In this document: in pieces, positions 51,941-59,451 of the stretch
How positions within the stretch are numbered: the stretch's first letter is position 1
Layout of the letters: each line of letters starts with the position of its first letter
NCBI RefSeq assembly: GCF_049680855.1
Contig: NZ_JBMPGS010000002.1
Span: 372,001-436,000 of the forward strand
Reading direction: 5' to 3'
Length of the DNA: 64,000 nt
DNA from: Salinimicrobium sp049680855
GTDB taxonomy: Bacteria; Bacteroidota; Bacteroidia; Flavobacteriales; Flavobacteriaceae
Made by a program: the position numbers and the translations under genes
The notes under the pieces: model-generated
The model's input: only the letters and a program-made list of their open reading frames with translations
What the model was told of the DNA's origin: nothing
Database searches by the model: none

Positions 51941-52872
51941 AACAATCTTTTTAATACTGCCTGTGCCGCAAACGTCCTGTTGTTCGCCTGGTGAATGACA
52001 ACTGAGTTTTCACTATCCAAAACTGCATCATCAATGACAACGTTTCTCCTTACCGGCAAACAGTGCATAACCTTTGCATTATTCGTCACTGCTAATTTCT
52101 CCTGGCTGAATGTCCATGATTTGTCTTCGCTTAATATCTTTCCGTAATTCTCATAACTGCTCCAGTTCTTCACATATACAAAATCGGCATCTTTTAAAGC
52201 TTCCTCCTGATTATGGATCAACGGAGTATCTTTTGTAATCTTTGGGTTAAGATTATAACCTTCCGGATTGGTAATCACCAGCTCCACATCTGTCCGCTGC
52301 ATCACCTCCACAAATGAATTCGGAACAGATTGTGGCAACGCCCGTGGATGAGGCGCCCAGGTAAGCACAACTTTTGGTCGTTTCGTCTTTTTTAATTCTG
52401 AAATAGTGATCGCATCTGTCAATGCCTGCAAAGGATGCGCTGTGGCGCTCTCCAGGTTCACCACAGGAACCGAAGCATATTTTTTAAAGCTGCTCAATAC
52501 CTGTTCAGCTTCATCTTTTTCACGATCCACCAACCCCGGAAATGCACGCACGGCAATGATATCGCAGTACTGAGAAAGAACAGCAGCCGCTTCTTTAATG
52601 TGTTCGGCTTTATTGAAATCCATAACGGCGCCGTCTTCAAATTCCAGTGCCCAGCCGTCTTTATCAGCATTCATCACCATTACTTCCATCCCCAGTAATT
52701 TTGCTGCTTTTTCGGTGCTTAATCTGGTACGAAGACTGGGATTGAAAAATAGCATTCCAAGGGTTTTTCCTTTTCCTCCTTCTGCCGCGGAATTTTCTTT
52801 TTTCAGCTGAAGAGCTTCCTCAATTAGTTCCTGTAAATTTTCTATATCTGATAAGTTGGTGTAATTTTTCAT
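51937..52872 (-). CDS. argF': N-acylornithine carbamoyltransferase (ArgF')
   Basis: The 311-aa transcarbamylase is of the Bacteroidetes/Xanthomonas type acting on N-acetyl- or N-succinyl-ornithine. The carbamoyl-phosphate loop is NPSLRTR (44-50); also seen are ESATAHPLQ, TWAPHPR-LPQ-VPNSF and HCLPVRRN. In known enzymes a Pro (SOTCase of B. fragilis) or Glu (AOTCase of Xanthomonas) before the EH motif sets acyl preference. Here this residue is Ala89 (KAEH), so the acyl group cannot be assigned. Between argD and this gene lie 141 bp with repeats. Confidence 0.94.
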   Translation of the reverse strand: MKNYTNLSDIENLQELIEEALQLKKENSAAEGGKGKTLGMLFFNPSLRTRLSTEKAAKLLGMEVMVMNADKDGWALEFEDGAVMDFNKAEHIKEAAAVLSQYCDIIAVRAFPGLVDREKDEAEQVLSSFKKYASVPVVNLESATAHPLQALTDAITISELKKTKRPKVVLTWAPHPRALPQSVPNSFVEVMQRTDVELVITNPEGYNLNPKITKDTPLIHNQEEALKDADFVYVKNWSSYENYGKILSEDKSWTFSQEKLAVTNNAKVMHCLPVRRNVVIDDAVLDSENSVVIHQANNRTFAAQAVLKRLL

Positions 52873-52900
52873 TCGTGTATTTAATCTGCAATTATTCTAT

Positions 52901-52960
52901 GTCAAACTGAATTTATTTCAGCTTCTCACCAGGAGATCTGAAACAAGTTCAGGAAGACGT
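52901..52960. repeat. REP-like palindromic repeat, copy between argD and argF'
   Basis: CTGAATTTATTTCAGCTTCTC followed by AGATCTGAAACAAGTTCAGG can fold back on itself through CTGAA/TTCAG pairs. It is related to the 49947-50026 copy. Confidence 0.5.
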
Positions 52961-52976
52961 TCTTTATACTCTAATG

Positions 52977-53009
52977 AGATCCAACAGGTTTGCAAAACCT
53001 GTTGGATCT
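52977..53009. repeat. Perfect 15-bp hairpin inside the arg cluster
   Basis: AGATCCAACAGGTTT (52977-52991) and its exact reverse complement (52995-53009) flank a 3-nt loop, just after the argD stop. On the minus strand there is no T-run after the stem, so it may be an RNA-stabilising or partial-termination stem, not a classical terminator. Confidence 0.75.
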
Positions 53010-53013
53010 ATTA

Positions 53014-54147
53014 TTAATAATTCTTTAACGCGCTTTTCAAAGCTTTAAAAAAGATTTCAAAATGCCCTTTTTGGATATTTAGCGGTGGTAATATTCTGAG
53101 TTGTTTTTTGTTGGACGAAGCTCCCGTAAAGACACAATAGTTGAACAAAAGGTTCTTTCGAAGTGCAGCAATTTCAAAATCAAATTCCAGTCCTATCATT
53201 AAACCTCTTCCATATAATTTCTTGATTTGCGGAATTTCAGCCGATTTCTCTTTTACATATTCGAACAGGTTTTCGGCATTTTGAAGTAGGTTTTCCTTTT
53301 CAATCACATCAAGCACAGCAATTCCGGCTGCACAAGCAAGGTGATTTCCTCCAAAAGTGGTTCCGAGCATTCCGTGTTTTGGTTTTATGGCTTCATCGAT
53401 TAAAATGCCGCCAATCGGGAATCCGTTGCCCATTCCCTTGGCTATGGAAATAATTTCAGGCCGAATTCCGTATTTTTGAAACCCGAAGAAATCGCCTGTT
53501 CTTCCGTAGCCCGACTGTACTTCATCTGCGATGAGAATAGTTCCATATTTTTTGCACAATACCGAAGCTGCTTTGTAATATTCCGCAGAAGCTTCTTCGA
53601 GTCCGCCAACACCGCGAATTACCTCAAAAATAAGTGCTGCAACATCTTCTTTCTGAAGCTCTTTTTCCAGCGCAGGAAGATCATCAAAAGCCAGTTTAGT
53701 AACCTCGTGATTCTTGTTAAAAGGAGCTTTAATAGATTCATTGTCGGTCACAGCGACTGCTCCGGAAGTCCTTCCGTGGAAACCTTTTTCAAAATAAATG
53801 ATCCGGCTTCTTCCGGTATGAAAAGAAGCCAGTTTCAACGCATTTTCATTCGCTTCAGCTCCGGAATTACATAAGAACAGACTGTAATCTTTACATCCGG
53901 AGATTTTTTCAAGCTTTTCAGCCATTTCCTCCTGCAACGGATTCTTAACCGAATTTGAGTAAAAGCCAAGCTTCTCCACCTGATTTTTAATTGTTTTTAC
54001 ATAATCGGGATGGGAATGACCAATAGAAATAACAGCGTGGCCGCCATATAGATCTAAATATTTTGTTCCTGCTGCATCGTACACAAAAACACCTTCACCT
54101 TTTACCGGCGTGATATCGTAAAGCGGGTAAACATCAAATAAATTCAT
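53014..54147 (-). CDS. argD: N-acylornithine aminotransferase
   Basis: The 377-aa PLP aminotransferase (class III) converts N-acylglutamate semialdehyde to N-acylornithine. Seen: YLDLYGGHAVISIGHSHP near the N-terminus, the cofactor segment NSGAEANENALK, GFHGRTSG, ADEVQSGYGRTG, and the Schiff-base Lys in SIAKGMGNG. Length is normal. It starts 2 bp after the proC stop, and the downstream argF' is separated by a hairpin and repeat. Confidence 0.94.
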   Translation of the reverse strand: MNLFDVYPLYDITPVKGEGVFVYDAAGTKYLDLYGGHAVISIGHSHPDYVKTIKNQVEKLGFYSNSVKNPLQEEMAEKLEKISGCKDYSLFLCNSGAEANENALKLASFHTGRSRIIYFEKGFHGRTSGAVAVTDNESIKAPFNKNHEVTKLAFDDLPALEKELQKEDVAALIFEVIRGVGGLEEASAEYYKAASVLCKKYGTILIADEVQSGYGRTGDFFGFQKYGIRPEIISIAKGMGNGFPIGGILIDEAIKPKHGMLGTTFGGNHLACAAGIAVLDVIEKENLLQNAENLFEYVKEKSAEIPQIKKLYGRGLMIGLEFDFEIAALRKNLLFNYCVFTGASSNKKQLRILPPLNIQKGHFEIFFKALKSALKNY

Positions 54148-54149
54148 AG

Positions 54150-54944
54150 TTATTTTTCTGTAATGTTATTGATCTTTTTAAAGGACGCCTGCATTCCTCG
54201 AATGAGGGAGGAACTCAATCCATGGTGTTCCATTTCATTGAGCCCTTCGATCGTACAACCCATTGGGGTGGTCACTTTGTCGATCTCCTCTTCCGGATGT
54301 TTGCCCGATTCAATTAATAAACTGGCAGCACCCAAACAGGTTTGCATAGAAAGCTCCTGCGCGTCTTTTGCGTCAAAACCAAGTTGTACTGCACTTTGGG
54401 TGGTGGCACGGATAAGGCGCATCCAAAAAGCGATCCCACTGGCACAAATCACGGTCGCTGCCTGCATTTTACTTTCAGGAATTACCATGCTGGTCCCCAA
54501 CCGATTGAAAATAGCCGAGGCAATTGCTACTCTTTTTTGACCCTTTTCATTACTGCAAAGACAGGTCATGGATTTTCCAACCCCAATGGCAGTATTCGGC
54601 ATTGCGCGAACCACAAATTGATCTTCCCCAACAATTGCTTCGATCCTGCCGGTTTTGAAGCCTGTGACTGTTGAAATGATCACATGTTTTTCGGTCAAAA
54701 GATCTTTGATCTCTTGGAGTATTCCTTCCAGCTGGGTTGGCTGCACCGCAAAAATGAGAATATCTGACTGTTTTACGGCTTTTTTATTGTCTTCTGTAAC
54801 AGTCACCTTTGGATACTTTTCGTAGTCCTTAATGTCTTCAGGTTTTCGTTTCGTCAAATAAAGTGTCGTGAACGCATTGTTCACAATAAGACCTTTCGCA
54901 ATGGAAAGTCCGAGGTTACCGGCTCCGAGGATTCCTATTTTCAT
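54150..54944 (-). CDS. proC: Pyrroline-5-carboxylate reductase
   Basis: The 264-aa NAD(P)H-dependent reductase makes proline from P5C. Seen: the Rossmann start KIGILGAGNLGLSIAKGL, VVRAMPNTAIGVGKSM, and the C-terminal helix signature with TTPMGCTIEGLNEME. It lies within the arginine cluster between argC and argD, tying proline output to arginine gene expression; the chemistry does not belong to the arginine path itself. Spacing to argC is 33 bp. Confidence 0.93.
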   Translation of the reverse strand: MKIGILGAGNLGLSIAKGLIVNNAFTTLYLTKRKPEDIKDYEKYPKVTVTEDNKKAVKQSDILIFAVQPTQLEGILQEIKDLLTEKHVIISTVTGFKTGRIEAIVGEDQFVVRAMPNTAIGVGKSMTCLCSNEKGQKRVAIASAIFNRLGTSMVIPESKMQAATVICASGIAFWMRLIRATTQSAVQLGFDAKDAQELSMQTCLGAASLLIESGKHPEEEIDKVTTPMGCTIEGLNEMEHHGLSSSLIRGMQASFKKINNITEK

Positions 54945-54977
54945 ATTTACTGGTTTTTGGTTGGTTACGGAAACACA

Positions 54978-55943
54978 CTAAAAATAATTCGCTTTTAATT
55001 TTAATCCGAGAGCTTCTTCAAACCCAAACATCAAATTCATATTATGAACCGCCTGTCCCGAAGCTCCTTTCAGAAGGTTATCCAGCACAGAAGTTATTAA
55101 AAGTTTATCTCCGAATGTCTGAAGCCTTATCAAACACTTATTCGTATTTACCACTTGCTTCAAATGCAATTCCTCCTCCACTACAAAAGTAAAAGCCGCA
55201 TCTTTATAATAATCCTGATAAAGCTGCTGAGCCTCTTCCAGACTTCCACTGAAGTTCGTATAGGCTGTACAGTGAATTCCTCGAGAAAAATTCCCCCGGT
55301 TCGGGATGAAATTAATTGATGAAGAAAAATCCTCCTGCAGATTTTTTACACTCTGTTTTATTTCAGCTAAATGCTGATGTTCAAAAGCCTTGTATGCAGA
55401 AAAATTATTATCCCTCCACGAAAAATGGGTGGTTTCAGATAAAGAAGTTCCGGCGCCGGTTGCGCCCGTCACGGCGTTAATATGAACCTCATCTTTCAAT
55501 AGCTTTTCAGAAGCCAAAGGCAAAATAGCAAGGGTGATTGCTGTGGCAAAACATCCGGGGTTTGCTATAAAGTTGGCCTTTTGAATTTCTTCCTTTTTAA
55601 ATTCCGGCAATCCGTAAACGAAGGAATGGCTTTCATCTGAAATCCTGAAATCGGAACTTAAATCCACAATTTTAGTGGTTTCAGAAAAGGTGTTTTCCTC
55701 AAGGAATTTTATCGAATTTCCGTGACCTAAACAAAGGAAAACCACATCAACTTCTGAATTTATCTCTCCGCTGAACTGCAGATTGGTCTCTCCCAACATA
55801 TCCTGATGAATTTTGGTCACCGCCTTTCCTGCCTGGGAAGTACTGTAAATAAAATTCAGGTTTACCTCAGGATGCCTCAACAGAATCCTGATCAATTCAC
55901 CAGCTGTGTATCCGGCGCCGCCTATTATTCCTGCCTGGATCAT
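54978..55943 (-). CDS. argC: N-acetyl-gamma-glutamyl-phosphate reductase
   Basis: The 321-aa NADPH-dependent reductase acts after ArgB. Seen: GIIGGAGYTAGELIRIL at the N-terminus, the LGHG segment, active-site Cys in ANPGCFATAI, and NPG...SGVSGAG-like VTGATGAGTSLSE. Its start overlaps the argG stop by 4 bp. It is of the short (type 2-like) size class; nothing odd was seen. Confidence 0.95.
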   Translation of the reverse strand: MIQAGIIGGAGYTAGELIRILLRHPEVNLNFIYSTSQAGKAVTKIHQDMLGETNLQFSGEINSEVDVVFLCLGHGNSIKFLEENTFSETTKIVDLSSDFRISDESHSFVYGLPEFKKEEIQKANFIANPGCFATAITLAILPLASEKLLKDEVHINAVTGATGAGTSLSETTHFSWRDNNFSAYKAFEHQHLAEIKQSVKNLQEDFSSSINFIPNRGNFSRGIHCTAYTNFSGSLEEAQQLYQDYYKDAAFTFVVEEELHLKQVVNTNKCLIRLQTFGDKLLITSVLDNLLKGASGQAVHNMNLMFGFEEALGLKLKANYF

Positions 55944-57127
55944 TGGTGGTTCTTTACGTGCTGGGAGATTTTCCCTGCATTAGACATAATTTTAATAAAG
56001 CCCTTGGCATCATCTGCTGTCCAGGCATTGTTTTCTTCCCCATATTTTCCGAAGAGGGAATTCATCAAATCATTTTTAGATTCAATTCCGTCGAGCACGA
56101 ACCTGTAAGGATGGAGCGTGACAAAAACATCACCGCTAACCTGCTCCTGAGAATTTTGCAGAAAAGCTTCAAAATCACGCATTACCGCATCCAGATATTG
56201 CCCTTCGTGCAGGTGAGTTCCATACCAGTTTGCAACATAATCTTTATGCTGAAGCTGCCATTTGCTCAACGTGTGCTTTTCCAGTAAATGATGTGCCTTT
56301 ATCGTGATCAAAGCTGCAGCAGCCTCAAAACCAACTCTTCCCTTGATCCCGATGATGGTATCGCCCACGTGAATATCCCGTCCAATGGCATATTTTGATG
56401 CGATGTTTTCAAGTATTTCAATGTTCTTTTCCGGAGCATTTTGTTCTCTATTTACAGCAGTTAATTCCCCTTTTTTAAAGGTTAGAATCACCTGCTTTGG
56501 CTCTTTCTCCTGAAGTTGGGAAGGATAAGCAGTTTCCGGTAAAGCTTTTTCTGAAGTCAGCGTTTCAGCCCCACCAACGCTGGTTCCCCATAGTCCTTTG
56601 TTAACCGAATATTTTGCTTTTTCCCAGTTCATATCCACTCCGTTCGCCTGAAGGTATTCTATCTCTTCCTGTCTGGTCAGTTTTTTATCCCTAATTGGAG
56701 TAATGATGTTAATTCCTGGTGCCAAAATCTGAAAGATCATATCAAATCGCACCTGATCGTTTCCTGCACCAGTACTTCCATGCGCAATGTGCTCTGCTCC
56801 TATTTCTTTCGCGTAATTCACAATTTCGATTGCCTGAATGATCCTTTCTGCACTCACAGAAAGTGGATACGTATCGTTCTTCAATACATTTCCAAAAATG
56901 AGGTATTTCACCACCTTTTGATAAAAGGAAGAAACCGCATTTATATTTTTATAAGATTCCGCTCCAATTTTCTTTGCCTTCTCTCCAATTTTATTGATTT
57001 CCTCATCTGAAAATCCACCGGTGTTCACACTCACCGCATGCACTTCAAAGTTTTCTTCTTTTGATAAATATTTAGCACAATAAGAAGTATCAAGACCTCC
57101 GCTGTATGCTATTACTACTTTTTTCAT
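55940..57127 (-). CDS. argG: Argininosuccinate synthase
   Basis: The 395-aa enzyme joins citrulline and aspartate using ATP. The N-type ATP pyrophosphatase loop is AYSGGLDTSYCA at the N-terminus; HGSTGAGNDQVRFD and the KPKQVILTF-like EPKQVILTFKKGEL are also present. Length is normal for the type without an extra C-terminal helix. It is the second gene of the cluster, 74 bp after the GNAT gene. Confidence 0.95.
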   Translation of the reverse strand: MKKVVIAYSGGLDTSYCAKYLSKEENFEVHAVSVNTGGFSDEEINKIGEKAKKIGAESYKNINAVSSFYQKVVKYLIFGNVLKNDTYPLSVSAERIIQAIEIVNYAKEIGAEHIAHGSTGAGNDQVRFDMIFQILAPGINIITPIRDKKLTRQEEIEYLQANGVDMNWEKAKYSVNKGLWGTSVGGAETLTSEKALPETAYPSQLQEKEPKQVILTFKKGELTAVNREQNAPEKNIEILENIASKYAIGRDIHVGDTIIGIKGRVGFEAAAALITIKAHHLLEKHTLSKWQLQHKDYVANWYGTHLHEGQYLDAVMRDFEAFLQNSQEQVSGDVFVTLHPYRFVLDGIESKNDLMNSLFGKYGEENNAWTADDAKGFIKIMSNAGKISQHVKNHQ

Positions 57128-57201
57128 TCTGTTTTGTTTATATCTATATTCAAATTTCTTGTTCCTCTCACTTAAGGAGATGGGATTGCAGACCAGGAGT
57201 C

Positions 57202-57840
57202 TCAGTTCTCACTCTTTTCCTTTTTAAAGAACAAGGTCTGCTTGATATTTTTCAGCCTTTTGAATGTATTATCATTTAACCTGCTTTGCTTTTGAGGATC
57301 TTTTTGGCTCTTTTCCTTTTTTGCAGGATCGTATAACATTCCTGTACACAAACACATTTTTCTCTCTGTACGGGTAAGAATATCAAAATTTTTACAGGTT
57401 TGACAGCCACTCCAAAAGCTTTCATCATCTGTTAATTCAGAAAAGGTCACAGGCTGATACCCCAGCTCATAATTAATCTTCATTACTGCCAGTCCAGTAG
57501 TAATTCCGAAGATCTTAGCATTGGGATATTTCTTTCGTGAATGCTCAAAAATGGCTTTTTTGATGTCCTTTGCAAGTCCCTGATTTCTATAATCGGGATG
57601 TACTATTAAGCCTGAGTTCGCCACAAATTTCTCGTGGCTCCAAACTTCTATGTAGCAGAAACCTGCAAATTTTTCCCCGTCTAATGCAATAATGGCATTT
57701 CCATTCGCCATTTTTTTCAGAATGTATTCAGGTGTTCTTCGCGCAATACCGGTCCCACGGACTTTAGCCGATTCTGCAATGGTTTCACAAATAATCTCTG
57801 CGTAATGAGCATGAGATTCATTAGCAATGACAATTTTCAT
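57202..57840 (-). CDS. GNAT acetyltransferase heading the arginine cluster (candidate N-acetylglutamate synthase)
   Basis: The 212-aa protein has a GNAT fold with the acetyl-CoA loop RNQGLA (85-90), after the usual beta-strand LIVHPDY. A C-terminal extension carries four cysteines in C146-x2-C149 and C163-x-C165, a likely metal site, and then a Lys-rich tail. No classical argA or argJ is in the cluster, and this is its first gene, directly behind the arginine-rich leader ORF. Therefore it is a good candidate for N-acetylglutamate formation; the substrate is inference. Confidence 0.8.
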   Translation of the reverse strand: MKIVIANESHAHYAEIICETIAESAKVRGTGIARRTPEYILKKMANGNAIIALDGEKFAGFCYIEVWSHEKFVANSGLIVHPDYRNQGLAKDIKKAIFEHSRKKYPNAKIFGITTGLAVMKINYELGYQPVTFSELTDDESFWSGCQTCKNFDILTRTERKMCLCTGMLYDPAKKEKSQKDPQKQSRLNDNTFKRLKNIKQTLFFKKEKSEN

Positions 57841-58175
57841 ATGCTAAAAATTTTAGTAAAAGTTTAAAAAAGGATTGGTTTTCGAAGGGGGAACCGGACT
57901 CACCTAAGTTCCATAGATTTAAGCGCGCACAAACGTGCGGCGGAAATGGCGGCGCGGCATGGAAAAACCTTCAGAAGAAATTCTGAAAATAAAGTTTAGA
58001 AATATGTAAAAGATGTGGTTCAAACTGTAAAATATCAAATAATTATTGGACGATGCTGTATTGAAGATATTCCTTACCTGCGGATGGGCATCCGGCGGCG
58101 GAAAACTGGCCTTATTATTTGACTTACTGTATGCATATTGTAAAAGTACTTTTAATTTTATAATAATCAAGAGAA
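57841..58175 (-). promoter_or_regulatory. Leader region of the arginine cluster
   Basis: This 335-bp stretch lies between ilvA and the GNAT gene. It contains the arginine-rich leader ORF (57919-57960) and, between the ORF and the gene, candidate alternative pairings: GGAAC with GTTCC, and GGTT with AACC followed by six T (57871-57866 on the minus strand). Further upstream is a GC-rich stem, CGGATG/CATCCG (58081-58094). No unambiguous promoter was found. Confidence 0.55.
57919..57960 (-). CDS. Arginine-rich leader peptide (MPRRHFRRTFVRA)
   Basis: A 13-residue ORF with ATG at 57960-57958 and TAA at 57921-57919 has five Arg codons out of 13, all CGC, arranged as RR, RR and R. It ends 78 nt before the start of the arginine cluster and shares its strand. 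The stretch is conspicuously GC-rich in an AT-rich intergenic region. This is the hallmark of a leader peptide for ribosome-mediated attenuation: low charged tRNA-Arg would stall ribosomes at the CGC codons. The downstream terminator pairing is weak by eye, so transcriptional or translational control cannot be decided. The 86-codon frame extending upstream of it is probably chance. Confidence 0.7.
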   Translation of the reverse strand: MPRRHFRRTFVRA

Positions 58176-59450
58176 TCACACTAAAAATTGAAAAAGATCT
58201 TGATTATTATTTAAATACTGCCCGTAAAAATTTTGTTCTTTCATACGTTTTACCAAAGGTTCGTAGTCATTCCGGTCCTTTAACTCGATTCCAACCACTG
58301 CAGGACCATTTTCGCGATTATGAGTTTTTGAATACTCAAAATGTGTGATGTCATCATTTGGCCCCAGCACGGTGGCGACAAATTCTTTAAGAGCACCCGC
58401 CCTTTGCGGAAAACGCACAATGAAATAATGTTTGAGTCCGGCGTACAATAAAGCTCTTTCTTTAATTTCTGCCATCCTGGTGATGTCGTTGTTTCCTCCG
58501 CTTACGAGGCAAACAACATTTTTTCCCTGAATTTCTTCTGCAAAAAAATCAAGTGCGCTAAGGGCCATGGCCCCGGCAGGTTCTGCGACAATTGCATCCT
58601 GACTATAAAGGTCAAGGATGGTTTGACAAATTTTTCCTTCAGGCACTGTGAACATTTGATCCAGATTTTCTTTACAAAGATCAAAATTCCGGACACCTAC
58701 TTTCTGAACGGCAGCACCATCCACAAATCTCTCTATTTCTTCCAGTTCTGCCACTTTCCCTTCCCTCAATGCAAATGTCATGGAAGCAGCACCATCGGGT
58801 TCCACTCCAATTATTTTGGTGTTTGGTGATAGCTGTTTAAAAACAGAGGAAAGTCCGGCAAGTAAACCGCCTCCTCCAAGCGGAGCAAAAATATAATCAA
58901 TCGTATCTTTTGATTGTTCCAACATTTCCAATCCAATGGTTGCCTGCCCTTCAATCACTTTCTCATCATCAAAAGGATGAATAAAAACTAAGGAATGTTT
59001 ATCACCATGAATCATAGCGGCTTTATAGGAATCGTCAAAAGTATCTCCTTCAAGGATCACCTCAACCCATTTCCCGCCAAACATTTGTGTTTGTTCCACT
59101 TTCTGCCGGGGTGTAGTGATGGGCATATAAATAACTCCCTTTGCTTCCAGGTTATTGCAGGCAAAAGCTACTCCTTGTGCATGATTTCCCGCACTGGCAC
59201 AAATTACTCCTTTTTCCAGCTGTTGTCTCGGCAGACTTGAAATTTTGTTATAAGCGCCACGAATTTTATAAGAACGTACCTGTTGCAGGTCTTCCCGTTT
59301 AAGGAAGACATTTGCCCCGTATTTCCTGCTGTACGTAAGCGAATGCGCTAATGGTGTCAATACTGACACATTCGCTATGCGTTCTGCGGCTTCCTTTACA
59401 GCAGCAATTTGCGGCCTGTACTTTTTATTTTTCGTGAGAGTGTCGCTCAT
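58176..59450 (-). CDS. ilvA: Threonine ammonia-lyase (threonine deaminase)
   Basis: The 424-aa PLP enzyme makes 2-oxobutanoate for isoleucine. The Schiff-base Lys62 lies in SYKIRGAYNK; ASAGNHAQGVA and the GGGGLLAG cofactor loop are present. One ACT-like regulatory domain follows (about 338-424), of the short type (KHYFIVRFPQRAGALKEF), so feedback by isoleucine is possible. It is the last gene of the ilvDBNCA operon, 1 bp after ilvC. Confidence 0.94.
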   Translation of the reverse strand: MSDTLTKNKKYRPQIAAVKEAAERIANVSVLTPLAHSLTYSRKYGANVFLKREDLQQVRSYKIRGAYNKISSLPRQQLEKGVICASAGNHAQGVAFACNNLEAKGVIYMPITTPRQKVEQTQMFGGKWVEVILEGDTFDDSYKAAMIHGDKHSLVFIHPFDDEKVIEGQATIGLEMLEQSKDTIDYIFAPLGGGGLLAGLSSVFKQLSPNTKIIGVEPDGAASMTFALREGKVAELEEIERFVDGAAVQKVGVRNFDLCKENLDQMFTVPEGKICQTILDLYSQDAIVAEPAGAMALSALDFFAEEIQGKNVVCLVSGGNNDITRMAEIKERALLYAGLKHYFIVRFPQRAGALKEFVATVLGPNDDITHFEYSKTHNRENGPAVVGIELKDRNDYEPLVKRMKEQNFYGQYLNNNQDLFQFLV

Positions 59451-59451
59451 A

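Noticed and set aside
57919..58179. An 86-codon minus-strand frame ending in the leader peptide sequence
   Set aside because: The upstream part is AT-rich low-complexity sequence with no family resemblance, and it overlaps the ilvA stop region. Only its last 13 codons, with their own ATG and CGC-rich content, look selected.
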